Source: an uncultured Alphaproteobacteria bacterium (GTDB taxonomy: Bacteria > Pseudomonadota > Alphaproteobacteria > UBA8366 > JADFVY01). Taken from it: 64,000 nt of DNA. A program made the translations under genes and the position numbers. Shown here in pieces: positions 33,919 through 41,854 of this stretch. The notes under the pieces were generated by a model. That model saw only the letters and a list, made by a program, of their open reading frames with translations. It made no database searches and had not been told where the DNA came from. The stretch covers positions 1 through 64,000 of the forward strand of contig CAMYKU010000022.1 in assembly GCA_947259105.1 (NCBI GenBank), written 5' to 3'. The number at the start of each line of letters is the position of its first letter. The first letter of the stretch is position 1.

Positions 33919-35411
33919 GATGCGCGCTGATCATACCCGCGTGGACGCCCGAGGAGATCTTCTCGACCAGAACGGCCGGCTCGCAGATCAACTACTGGCA
34001 GCCGCTCGGAACCCTTTACGTGGGGGCCTGCCTTCAAAAAGCCGGGCACGAGGTGGCGTTTCTCGACGGCTCGTTCCTGACCCACGCGGCCATATTGCAG
34101 CAGGTCCGCGATCTGAAGCCCGATTTCGCGGGCATTTATTCGACGACGTTCGGCTGGCCGGCGGCGGTGCGTACGGCGGACGACATCAAGGCGCTGGACC
34201 CCGGAATATGGACCTGCGTCGGCGGGCCCTATCCAACGGCGGCGCCGGATGCGTGTCTGGCTGACGGCGGCGTAGCAATCGACGCGGTCGTGGTGGGCGA
34301 GGGCGAGGAAACCGTCGTGGAAATTCTCGACCGCCTCGGATCGGGACGGGACCTGGCCGGCGTCGCCGGCGTGATCGCCCGGCAGGACGGGCGGATCGTC
34401 CGCAACCCGCCGCGGCCTCTGATCGCAGAGCTGGACGCCCTGCCCTTCCCTTCCCGCGAACTGCTGGGCGACCGAAGCCGCTACATCCCGGCGCCGGCGA
34501 CCTACAGAAGAAAGCCCGTCGCCATCGTTACGACGTCGCGGGGGTGCGACCGCCGGTGCCTGTTCTGTTTTCAGATGGACAGGGAGCGGAAGAGCGGAAT
34601 TCGCGGCGTCCGCTACCGCAGCATCGGCAATGTGCTGGAAGAGATCGAGCTGTGTTTGCGCGAGGGCTACCGCGAAATCAAATTCATCGACGATTCCCTC
34701 GCCGCCGACCGCGACCGCGCCATGCGCCTCACCACGGAAATCCAGCGCCGCGGGCTCGATTTCACCTGGTTCGCGTCGGTCTGCGCCAACCAGGCGGACG
34801 CGGCGCTGTTCCGGGCGATGAAGGACGCGGGCTGCTGGGCGGTCCTGATCGGCGGCGAAAGCGGCGTCCAGAAGAACCTCAACACCCTCCGCAAGGGCGC
34901 CACCCTCGATCAGATCCGCGGGGCCGTGGACGCGGCCAAGGCGGCCGGGCTGCGCGTGACCGTCCCCTTCATCTTCGGGATTCCGGGGGAGACATTTGGC
35001 GACGCCCTTCGCACCATCGATTTCGCCGTTTCGTTGAATCCCGACCTGGCGAATTTCCACGCCATCACGGCCTTTCCCGGCACCCCCCTGCACGACCGCG
35101 CGGCCGAATACGGCACTGTTTCGCAAGACCTGCGGGACTTCACCTTCCAGCGTGCCGCGTTCGTGCCGCACAGCATGACGCGGGACGAAATCCTGAAGGC
35201 CCGCCAGCTGGCGTTCCGGAAATTCTATTCCCGGCCTTCGTTCCTGTTGCGCAGGCTTGCCGCGATCCGAAGCCTGGAGGATTGCCGAACGGCGATCACC
35301 GGCCTGCGGAGTCTGTTTTGGCTGTGGATGGACAGGATGCTGTTCCGGCGGAAGCAGCCGGCGCAGCCGCAGCGTCCGGCCGAACGCGGCCCAAACCGAG
35401 GTACTCCTTGA
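33915..35411 (+). CDS. B12-binding-domain radical SAM protein
   Basis: A 498-residue protein with an N-terminal cobalamin-binding-like Rossmann domain (about 1-150; no DxHxxG, as in many B12 methylases), then a radical SAM domain with TTSRGCDRRCLFCF (CxxxCxxC for the 4Fe-4S cluster) near residue 205. The later FIFGIPGETFGDALRTI and the helical tail resemble BchE/HpnJ-like lipid- or ring-modifying enzymes. The ATG overlaps the FAD gene stop. The last 116 nt overlap the 3' end of the opposing radical SAM gene. Likely substrate: a membrane-associated isoprenoid, lipid or sugar. Confidence 0.85.
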   Translation: MRCALIIPAWTPEEIFSTRTAGSQINYWQPLGTLYVGACLQKAGHEVAFLDGSFLTHAAILQQVRDLKPDFAGIYSTTFGWPAAVRTADDIKALDPGIWTCVGGPYPTAAPDACLADGGVAIDAVVVGEGEETVVEILDRLGSGRDLAGVAGVIARQDGRIVRNPPRPLIAELDALPFPSRELLGDRSRYIPAPATYRRKPVAIVTTSRGCDRRCLFCFQMDRERKSGIRGVRYRSIGNVLEEIELCLREGYREIKFIDDSLAADRDRAMRLTTEIQRRGLDFTWFASVCANQADAALFRAMKDAGCWAVLIGGESGVQKNLNTLRKGATLDQIRGAVDAAKAAGLRVTVPFIFGIPGETFGDALRTIDFAVSLNPDLANFHAITAFPGTPLHDRAAEYGTVSQDLRDFTFQRAAFVPHSMTRDEILKARQLAFRKFYSRPSFLLRRLAAIRSLEDCRTAITGLRSLFWLWMDRMLFRRKQPAQPQRPAERGPNRGTP

Positions 35412-36471
35412 AAAGCGCCGGGTAGAGCCCCGGATTGAACAGGATGTTCATGATGAAGTTGCATTCGTGGGTGCAATGGCAGGCGCCGTCCGCGATCGGC
35501 CCGAGTATGTCCCGCGCCCGGTCCGACTTCAGGAGCCGGCCGACGTCGTAACCATGCGCCCGCACGTTGCCGAGGCTGCTGCCCAGGACTTCGCACGGAT
35601 GGATCTCGCCGGTTTCGGTGAGCACGAGATTCAGATTGCCGGCGTAACAGGGAACCAGCCGGCGGTCGGCCAGCAGGGTCTGGTGGATCAGCTGGCGCTG
35701 CAGGATATCCTGCGCCGCCTTGAGGCGGGACCCGGCGAAGCTGTGGATGCTGGCCACCCCGTCCTTCAGGTTTCGCTCGAGACGGTCCGTGGCGCGGCGG
35801 TATTTTCCCACATCGACCGACTTGTATCGCTCCTCCGCAAGGTTGCCGCGGATCATCGAGATGGTATGGGTTCCCCTGATGTCGAGGCCGGCGACGAAAT
35901 CGATGATTTCATCCATCCGGTCCTGGTTTTCGGACAGGAAGACGGTGTTGATCCCGAGTTCGAGATTCGTATAGCGGCTGCGGAGCCTGCCCAGCGACCG
36001 GTAGGTCTCCAGAGCCTTTTCGAACGCGCCGGGCGAGCGCCGCAATTCGTCATGGTCGCCGTTGAGCCCGTCGAGAGAGACCTTGACGACGATGACGCTT
36101 CCCGGGCAGCGCCGGAGAATGCGTTCGGTCTGCTCAACCGTCGCCTCGGGAAGCAGCCCGTTGGTTGGAAACAGCATGATCCGCGGCCGGTTCCGGTCGT
36201 GGAAGATCGCGCCGATTTCCGCGAGATCGCCGCGCAGAAACACCTCGCCGCCCGAAAAGGCAACCCACAGCAGCCGCCCCAGAGATCCGGAAATTTCACG
36301 AATCTCGGGCAGCGACAGCAACTCGCCGTCGGCCGAGGGGTCGCGGCTATTCAGATAGAAACACCATGGACACCGCGCGTTGCACTTCCGGGTTACGAAA
36401 AACGTCAACTGGATCGGCCGGCGTTTCCGCAAGATCGACGGCATGTGGCGCAGGGCGGAGTGCACTTTCAT
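35296..36471 (-). CDS. Radical SAM protein with SPASM-like C-terminus
   Basis: A 391-residue protein. The cluster motif is TRKCNARCPWCF near residue 28, followed by VAFSGGEVFLRGDLAEI (SAM binding) near 70. C-terminal cysteines in VPCYAGNL, IHPCEVLG and CHCTHECNF suggest one or two auxiliary clusters of SPASM type. ATG 36471 overlaps the stop of the GT2 gene (ATGA), so both are one operon. The 3' end runs 116 nt into the opposing B12-radical SAM gene, and its last ~30 residues are low-complexity Ala/Pro/Thr. Confidence 0.82.
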   Translation of the reverse strand: MKVHSALRHMPSILRKRRPIQLTFFVTRKCNARCPWCFYLNSRDPSADGELLSLPEIREISGSLGRLLWVAFSGGEVFLRGDLAEIGAIFHDRNRPRIMLFPTNGLLPEATVEQTERILRRCPGSVIVVKVSLDGLNGDHDELRRSPGAFEKALETYRSLGRLRSRYTNLELGINTVFLSENQDRMDEIIDFVAGLDIRGTHTISMIRGNLAEERYKSVDVGKYRRATDRLERNLKDGVASIHSFAGSRLKAAQDILQRQLIHQTLLADRRLVPCYAGNLNLVLTETGEIHPCEVLGSSLGNVRAHGYDVGRLLKSDRARDILGPIADGACHCTHECNFIMNILFNPGLYPALFKEYLGLGRVRPDAAAAPAASAGTASCPSTAKTDSAGR

Positions 36472-37472
36472 CCACCCTTTCGCAGGTAACGCGGAGGCGT
36501 GAAATGGCGCGCGACGCCGGCAAGAACACCGGCACCGACGGCAACGGGAAACACGAACAGGTAGTATGCCGTGGCCGCGACGCCGAAGATGGCCCCACCC
36601 CCCTTGAAGAACGCCATGATCATGCCCCGGCCAACCATCAGATTGGCGATGATCGGCAACGCCGTCAGATACACGAACAGGACGTTCCCGCTCGTCACGG
36701 ACACCAGGAGCAGGGTCAGCGCGGCAAGACCGAACGCCAGATTCGCTTTCAGTTCCGTCGATGCGGTTCCTGAATCGGCGAATACGTCCTTGTTCCGGAT
36801 CGAATAGACGGTCCAGTACATCGACTTGAATACGGCATTGCGGAGCGAGCGATAGAGCGAAAAACCGAAGATGTGCCGAACCCGCAAACGGGGTTCGATG
36901 ACGATGCGGTGTCCCGCACGCCGCAGCCTGTGGCTGAACTCCACATCCTCGGCCACCGGCAGGAACCCCTCCGAAAAACCGCCGCTCCGCCGGAACGCCG
37001 CGGCGGCGATAACCATCGCGTGTCCGGCCGCGTAGTCGGCGGTGTCCGTGTGCTTGGTCTCCGAATAGTTGACGAACAGGGACTGGAATCGGCTGAAGAA
37101 ATCCGCGTCGTATGGATCGGGCGTGTAGGTTCCGCCGACGATCGCGTCCGGGCCTTGCAGCGAGAAGGCGTCCGCCGCGATGGCGAGCGTGTCGGCCTCC
37201 AGCAGACAATCGGCATCGGTAAAGAACAGGATCTCGCCGCGGCTCTCTGCCGCACCGGCGTTCCGGGCGGCCGAAGCGCCGCTGTGCCGGTCAAGCCGCA
37301 CCAGCCGGCACGGGAACCGCTCTATCACGGCGACCGACCGGTCCTCGGAATGGTCGTCGACGACGATCACCTCGAACGGCTTGTAACTTGACCGGTACGC
37401 CGCCTCGAGGCACAGCCCGATCGTCGCCTCGCCGTTCCGGTTGGGGATGATGATCGAGATCAAATCTGCCAT
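36468..37472 (-). CDS. GT2 family glycosyltransferase with C-terminal membrane segments
   Basis: A 334-residue GT-A enzyme. It has SIIIPNRNGEATIGLCLEA at the start, VVDDHSEDRS near 37, the DxD motif in FFTDADC near 85, and FLPVAEDVEFSHRLRRAG near 170. Two to three hydrophobic helices occupy about residues 245-320. It probably builds a lipid-linked or cell-surface glycan using a nucleotide-sugar. First gene of the minus-strand pair with the SPASM-like radical SAM gene. Confidence 0.87.
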   Translation of the reverse strand: MADLISIIIPNRNGEATIGLCLEAAYRSSYKPFEVIVVDDHSEDRSVAVIERFPCRLVRLDRHSGASAARNAGAAESRGEILFFTDADCLLEADTLAIAADAFSLQGPDAIVGGTYTPDPYDADFFSRFQSLFVNYSETKHTDTADYAAGHAMVIAAAAFRRSGGFSEGFLPVAEDVEFSHRLRRAGHRIVIEPRLRVRHIFGFSLYRSLRNAVFKSMYWTVYSIRNKDVFADSGTASTELKANLAFGLAALTLLLVSVTSGNVLFVYLTALPIIANLMVGRGMIMAFFKGGGAIFGVAATAYYLFVFPVAVGAGVLAGVARHFTPPRYLRKGG

Positions 37473-37822
37473 CGGCCGGTCTCGGAAATCCGTTCGCTGC
37501 GGTTTCGATGTTGCAGGAACCTCAGCGTATCCTCTATTTCCAATTGATCATATCGAATTACCCTATAATATATTCCCATAATTATATGTGTGAGTGCACG
37601 CGGGCGTAAACAGGCTTTCCCATGGCGGGAGGGGGTTCGTGTGCAAAGGTTGACTTTGCCATCGCTCGTTGAGCTAAGGACGGGAACGTCTGTTTCGCCC
37701 AGTTTGACCGTCGGACCCCGCAAAGAAGGGCCGGCGGAAGTGGCGCTGTCATCAAGGCTCGTGCCCCGTGTCGGAGGCAGGGCGGAAGAGTCCGCGTCTA
37801 CGTGAAACAGAGGAGGTAAAAC
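37473..37822. promoter_or_regulatory. AT-rich divergent region
   Basis: This 350-nt gap separates the divergent GT2 and rhodanese genes. The part at about 37530-37590 is strikingly AT-rich and includes TATAAT at 37564-37569, likely serving promoters on one or both strands. The best TTG-type -35 is only 14 nt away, so the exact promoter is uncertain. AGAGGAGG precedes the rhodanese ATG. No gene seen. Confidence 0.4.
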
Positions 37823-38845
37823 ATGATCAGGTTACTGACACGGCGTGTCACGGGAGCGGCTGTCGTCGCTCTATCGGTGGCTATGTGGGCCGACGTGGCG
37901 CCGGCGGCCGAATGGGCCAATCCGGAACTGCTGGCAACGCCCGAAATCGTCAAACAGAATATCGACAAACCCGACTGGGTGGTCGTCGACTGCCGCGGAT
38001 TGGGCGACTACGCGAAAGGCCACATCCCCGGCGCCATCAGTCTTGGAAATTCCTGCAGCAAGGCGCTCCGCGATTCCACGTCGAGGATCTTCCGGGACAT
38101 CTCGAAATACGAGAATCTCCTTGGCAAGGTGGGCATCGGCAACGATACCCATGTCGTCTTCTATTACGGAGATATGGGCACGATAACCAGCGCCACGGTT
38201 GCGTTCTGGGTTCTCGAGTATCTCGGCCATGACAAGGTTCATGTCCTCAATGGCGGTCTCGATGCCTGGCGCAAGGCAGGCAACCGGCTTGACGCCAAGC
38301 CCGCGATGCGGGAACCGAAGACCTTCAAGGCCAACGTGGTGGCCAGCCGGTATGGTTCGACGGACGAGGTCCTGCAGATCGCCAACGGAGATTTGTCCGG
38401 TGTGCAGCTTCTCGATTCGAGGACGACGAAGGAGCACGCGGGAGTCGACATACGGGCGATCAGGGGCGGCCACGTCCCCAACACGACACTCAATGTTTCG
38501 CACAAGGACACCCTGGCGCAGGAAAAGGATCCGAAGAGCGGAAAAATGGTCCCTGTCGCCTATTTCGATCCGGATATTGTGAGCGCCAAGTTCGCGTCCC
38601 TGGAAAGGAACAAACGCACCCTCGGATACTGCCAGACCGGGACCCGGTCGACCATGACCTATCTTCAGCTTCGGCTCCTCGGATTCGAGGACCCGGCAAA
38701 CTGGGATGAGTCCTGGCGTGTCTATGGCTCCCAGCTGAGCTACCCCGTCGACGGCGAGCAGTGGTATAACTTCGCGAGCGTCAACAACAAGATCAAGGCG
38801 CTCGAGGCAAAGGTCAAAACCCTCGAGGCCGGCGCCAAGAAGTAG
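37823..38845 (+). CDS. Exported tandem-rhodanese sulfurtransferase
   Basis: A 340-residue protein with a Sec signal peptide (1-29, cleavage near APAAEWA) and two rhodanese domains. The first domain (about 35-155) has YYGDMGTIT where the Cys loop should be and is probably inactive. The second (about 170-315) has the active loop GYCQTGTRST. Residues 318-340 form a short coiled coil (NNKIKALEAKVKTLEAGAKK). Predicted to move sulfane sulfur in the periplasm. Position beside the YeeE/TusA and cytochrome c genes suits oxidation or import of reduced sulfur. Confidence 0.87.
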   Translation: MIRLLTRRVTGAAVVALSVAMWADVAPAAEWANPELLATPEIVKQNIDKPDWVVVDCRGLGDYAKGHIPGAISLGNSCSKALRDSTSRIFRDISKYENLLGKVGIGNDTHVVFYYGDMGTITSATVAFWVLEYLGHDKVHVLNGGLDAWRKAGNRLDAKPAMREPKTFKANVVASRYGSTDEVLQIANGDLSGVQLLDSRTTKEHAGVDIRAIRGGHVPNTTLNVSHKDTLAQEKDPKSGKMVPVAYFDPDIVSAKFASLERNKRTLGYCQTGTRSTMTYLQLRLLGFEDPANWDESWRVYGSQLSYPVDGEQWYNFASVNNKIKALEAKVKTLEAGAKK

Positions 38846-38881
38846 TCCTCGAGAATCGCCAACACGCGACTATCGTAAATG

Positions 38882-38909
38882 CCGGGCGGGATCGACTGGT
38901 CCCGTCCGG
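38882..38909 (+). terminator. Hairpin terminator after the rhodanese gene
   Basis: CCGGGCGGGA and TCCCGTCCGG form a 10-bp stem (one G-U pair) with an 8-nt loop, followed by GTTCTT. It lies 37 nt after the rhodanese stop. Confidence 0.6.
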
Positions 38910-38979
38910 GTTCTTACGCACGCGGACGTCGTGCGCCACATGGACGTCGGCGGCGCAGCGCCCGCCGGATTTCCTATCT

Positions 38980-39429
38980 CTAATCGTAATTAAGCAATAC
39001 GTCGACCATATGGACGCCGTCCGCTGCGCCCCGGTCCGCCAGACTGTCAGGCGTATGCGGCGAGATCGAAACGGACCCGTCATCGAGAGTTACGGTGACG
39101 GTGCTGCCATTCGAGTCGCGATATTGGACCACCAGCTGTGCTGCTGTCTGTCCCTCGACCCCTATGCAGCGGGTATCGATGGGACGACGATCACGGGATT
39201 CGACGGAACCCCTGATATAATAGCTCGACCTCGTACGCAGACGCAGTTCGTCGCAACTCTGCGTCTCGGGATTGATTATAGTTGCGGATGCGCCGGCGCC
39301 GGCACCGGCCAATGCGGCGCCGGTCGGCACTCGCAGCAATATATTGTGATCGGCGCCCGACGCCGCCCCTGAAGGAAGGACACTTATCAAGATATAAAGA
39401 ACAACTAAGTTCAAACCCCGATTTTTCAC
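38980..39429 (-). CDS. Small exported hypothetical protein
   Basis: A 149-residue protein started by GTG at 39429 with GGAAGGG 8 nt upstream. Residues about 5-24 form a signal peptide (LNLVVLYILISVLPSGAASGAD). The mature part has two Cys (SCDEL and TRCIG), many Thr/Ser and short beta-like strands, ending VHMVDVLLNYD. No family is recognised. It converges on the rhodanese terminator. Likely periplasmic. Confidence 0.55.
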   Translation of the reverse strand: MKNRGLNLVVLYILISVLPSGAASGADHNILLRVPTGAALAGAGAGASATIINPETQSCDELRLRTRSSYYIRGSVESRDRRPIDTRCIGVEGQTAAQLVVQYRDSNGSTVTVTLDDGSVSISPHTPDSLADRGAADGVHMVDVLLNYD

Positions 39430-39617
39430 GGTTTTTTGCCCTTCCGAACAACGTGCACGAGCAATACGACCGGTGCACATCATAAGTATGGGATCAAACC
39501 TTTAACAGTCAATTACCAGAAAATACCTCGGGTTTGCATGAAAATAGCCCCCTGCAATTGAACTCTTCGGCAACCAAAAAAGAGAAGAAAGTGATAGACT
39601 TAAAGGTTTACAAGGTT

Positions 39618-39633
39618 ATTATCGATCGATAAT
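39618..39633. repeat. 16-bp perfect palindrome ATTATCGATCGATAAT
   Basis: A full dyad with no spacer in the AT-rich gap before the small exported protein gene (189 nt from its start). It could be an operator or a chance AT-rich dyad. Confidence 0.4.
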
Positions 39634-39782
39634 TTGCTATCTTCGGTGGTGGTCGGCACCACAGTCGGACAGGCACATAAAAATCGTGATCGAGTCTTCT
39701 TGCATACCATCCGCGCTGCTGCCCCGTGCCTCAAATCGTTACCAGGAGGCTGGCCGCATTCTTATTTCAGGGGAATAGTGAC

Positions 39783-39814
39783 GGCGGGACGCCCGATAGC
39801 GAGGGCGTCCCGCC
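39783..39814 (-). terminator. Hairpin after the cytochrome c gene
   Basis: GGCGGGACGCCC and GGGCGTCCCGCC form a 12-bp perfect stem with an 8-nt loop, 7 nt past the cytochrome c stop. The T-run is weak on the minus strand, so termination may be partial. Confidence 0.65.
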
Positions 39815-39820
39815 CGGCAC

Positions 39821-40129
39821 TCATTTCATTGCCGCATAATAGGCGGCGATATCCGCCATGTCCTGGTCGCTCAGCTTCGCAACGGACCTCATCATGGCCT
39901 TATGGTCGCGTGCGCCGCTCTTGTAGTCCTGCAGCGCCTTGACGTGGGCTGCCGCGTCCATGCCGGCCACCGGCGGATTCTTCCCCTTGCCCTCGCCGGC
40001 CTTGCCATGGCAGCCGCTGCATTTCGCCGCCAGTTTCTCTCCCGCAGCCACATCGCCGGCGGCGCCCGCCGGCACGGCCAGACCGAGCGCCAAACCGGCC
40101 GCGAGAACCGTAATCAAGTACTTGAGCAT
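39821..40129 (-). CDS. Small class I c-type cytochrome
   Basis: A 102-residue protein with a signal peptide (1-23, cleavage near GAAGD), haem motif AKCSGCHGK at about residue 36-40 (CxxCH), and a Met ligand candidate in HKAMMRSVAKLSDQDM. The C-terminal DMADIAAYYAAMK is typical of cytochrome c4/c5-like monohaem proteins. ATG at 40129 follows GAGGAGA. It is a periplasmic electron carrier, possibly accepting electrons from sulfur oxidation nearby. Confidence 0.9.
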   Translation of the reverse strand: MLKYLITVLAAGLALGLAVPAGAAGDVAAGEKLAAKCSGCHGKAGEGKGKNPPVAGMDAAAHVKALQDYKSGARDHKAMMRSVAKLSDQDMADIAAYYAAMK

Positions 40130-40637
40130 TAATCTGTCTCCTCGTGATGTTGCAGTGCTTCAGGAATGTCTTGCAGTTCGAAGGTTGGTCCCTCTCCGCG
40201 CGACGCAAGTACCATAAGAGGCCGCACACTTCCCGATCGCTCCGGGTCGCCGGGCAACTTTGACTTGGCATGCAACCCTATGGCGGGTCTGCGGCGGGCG
40301 AAATGACCTGTATCAAACAATAACATGCGACAGAATGTATTTTTGATGGTGGGACCGTTAATCTCGTGCGGCGTTCAGGCTTGCACCCGACCGTCGGCGC
40401 CAACCGCCCTGGAATCGGCGTATCGGCGGCGCCACCCGTTCGAGGGTCGGTTGAGGGCAAAGATGGCGTCTGCCGGCCGCGGGAGAGTCACATCCCCGTG
40501 ACAACCGGAACAACACGATTGACAATGAGGGGCACGATCCGTTCTTCATTGTGCCCGGCATAAGGCCATAATCGGGTGCGCCAGGGGGAGATCACTGGCC
40601 AGTCCCGGCAATCAAACCATAAAACTTGGAGGTATGA
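40130..40637. other. Intergenic region before the redox cluster
   Basis: A 508-nt gap between divergent cytochrome c and peroxiredoxin-like genes. A TTGACA at 40519-40524 may be a -35 element, but no matching -10 follows. Overlapping dyads ACAATGA/TCATTGT and GGGCAC/GTGCCC span about 40522-40557 and might be an operator. No gene seen; TTGGAGG precedes the ATG at 40638. Confidence 0.4.
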
Positions 40638-41168
40638 ATGACCAGGCTCGTCCCCCGCAAACCTGTCCCTTCGCTGGAAGTCCCGACACTGGACGGCGAA
40701 GTCTGGCGGCTCTCGGAACAAAGCCCCGCGAAATTCACCATGATCGTGTTCTACCGGGGGCGGCACTGCCCGGTCTGCAAACTGTACCTTGAAGACGTCA
40801 CGAAGAAGCTGGGCGATCTGGCCGCGCGCGGCGTTGAAACCATAGCGATGAGCACGGATGACGAGGACAGGGCCCGCGAGACGGCCGCCGATTGGGCGTT
40901 GGACGGGCTGAAGATCGGCTACGGCCTGTCGGTCGACAAGGCCCGCGAGTGGGGTCTCTACGTATCGTCCAGCCGGGGCAAGACCTCGCTCGGCATCGAG
41001 GAGCCGGCGCTGTTCAACGAGCCGGGTTTCTTCCTGGTGCGTCCGGACGGCACGCTGTACTGGTCGATCGTCCAGACCATGCCGTTCCTGCGCCCGCATT
41101 TCGCCGAGTTGGTGGCCGTGCTCGACAAGATCGAACAAATGGATTACCCGGCGCGCGGCGAGGCCTGA
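40638..41168 (+). CDS. Peroxiredoxin-like (AhpC/TSA-type) protein
   Basis: A 176-residue thioredoxin-fold protein. The active region is VFYRGRHCPVCKLYLEDV near residue 40, a CxxC in the peroxiredoxin position, which is a common variant of AhpC/TSA-like proteins. Later PGFFLVRPDGTLYWSIVQ matches the family. Predicted cytosolic thiol redox enzyme. It starts a plus-strand run of redox genes (AhpD-like, deiodinase-like, acyl-CoA dehydrogenase). Confidence 0.85.
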   Translation: MTRLVPRKPVPSLEVPTLDGEVWRLSEQSPAKFTMIVFYRGRHCPVCKLYLEDVTKKLGDLAARGVETIAMSTDDEDRARETAADWALDGLKIGYGLSVDKAREWGLYVSSSRGKTSLGIEEPALFNEPGFFLVRPDGTLYWSIVQTMPFLRPHFAELVAVLDKIEQMDYPARGEA

Positions 41169-41236
41169 CACGCGGGCGCCTTCGCGCTATTCTGCGGCTT
41201 GCCCGAAACAACAACGGATAAGGTCAGGAGGAGAGA

Positions 41237-41824
41237 ATGCCGAGGCTTCGTTATATCGAGGAAGACGAAAAAACCGACGTCGCCAGGGAACTCATCGCGT
41301 CGGCCGAGCGGACCGGTGCGCCCGACCCCCGTGTCGTCAGCATCATGGTGCGCAGCCCGAAGGCGGGCGTCGCCTGGGTGCGCTACTGGAACTCGCTGCT
41401 CTATGACGGCGTCCTGCCGCACCCGCTGAAAGAGATGTGCCGGATCCTGATTTCGATGTCGCACCGCTGCGGCTATTGCTCGACGGTGCGCTCGAAGGTG
41501 GCGCAGGAGCAGGGACTGACGGAGGACAAGGTCGGCGCGCTGTTCGACTTCGAGACCAGCGACCTGTTCACCGATCGCGAGCGCGCCGCGCTGCGCTATG
41601 CGATGCGATTCAAGTCCGGCGACAGCGGCGTCGATTCCGACGAGGCCTACGACGATCTGCGCAAGCATTTCAGCGATGAGGAGATCATCGAGCTGGGCCT
41701 GTTCTGCGGCGAAACCGACGGCGCCGGCAAGCTGGTCCGCTCCTGGCAGGTGCTGAGCTGGGACGAGGCCTGCACCCTGAACCCCGACCTGCAGTCGCTC
41801 GACAAGCCGGTGGCCGCGGAATAA
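41237..41824 (+). CDS. Carboxymuconolactone decarboxylase/AhpD-like protein
   Basis: A 195-residue all-helical CMD-family protein with the AhpD-type redox motif SHRCGYCSTVRSKVA near residue 80 (CxxC). AhpD-like proteins reduce AhpC partners, which fits the upstream peroxiredoxin-like gene. Ribosome binding site AGGAGGAGA before ATG 41237. A peroxidase-reductase pair with the neighbour is likely but not proven. Confidence 0.85.
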   Translation: MPRLRYIEEDEKTDVARELIASAERTGAPDPRVVSIMVRSPKAGVAWVRYWNSLLYDGVLPHPLKEMCRILISMSHRCGYCSTVRSKVAQEQGLTEDKVGALFDFETSDLFTDRERAALRYAMRFKSGDSGVDSDEAYDDLRKHFSDEEIIELGLFCGETDGAGKLVRSWQVLSWDEACTLNPDLQSLDKPVAAE

Positions 41825-41854
41825 GCGGAAGGCGGCGGCGCGGCGGAGGGGGGA

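Larger units (their letters stand above)
39430..39820. other. AT-rich region without a gene
   Basis: A 391-nt region of lower GC. It contains the 16-bp perfect palindrome ATTATCGATCGATAAT (39618-39633) and, at its end, the terminator of the cytochrome c gene. No convincing open frame or RNA gene. Its AT bias suggests a promoter region for the minus-strand gene ending at 38980. Confidence 0.5.

Noticed and set aside
37544-37569. TTGATC/TATAAT as a sigma70 promoter for the rhodanese gene
   Set aside because: The hexamers are separated by only 14 nt, too short for a normal sigma70 promoter. The region is listed only as AT-rich and promoter-like.
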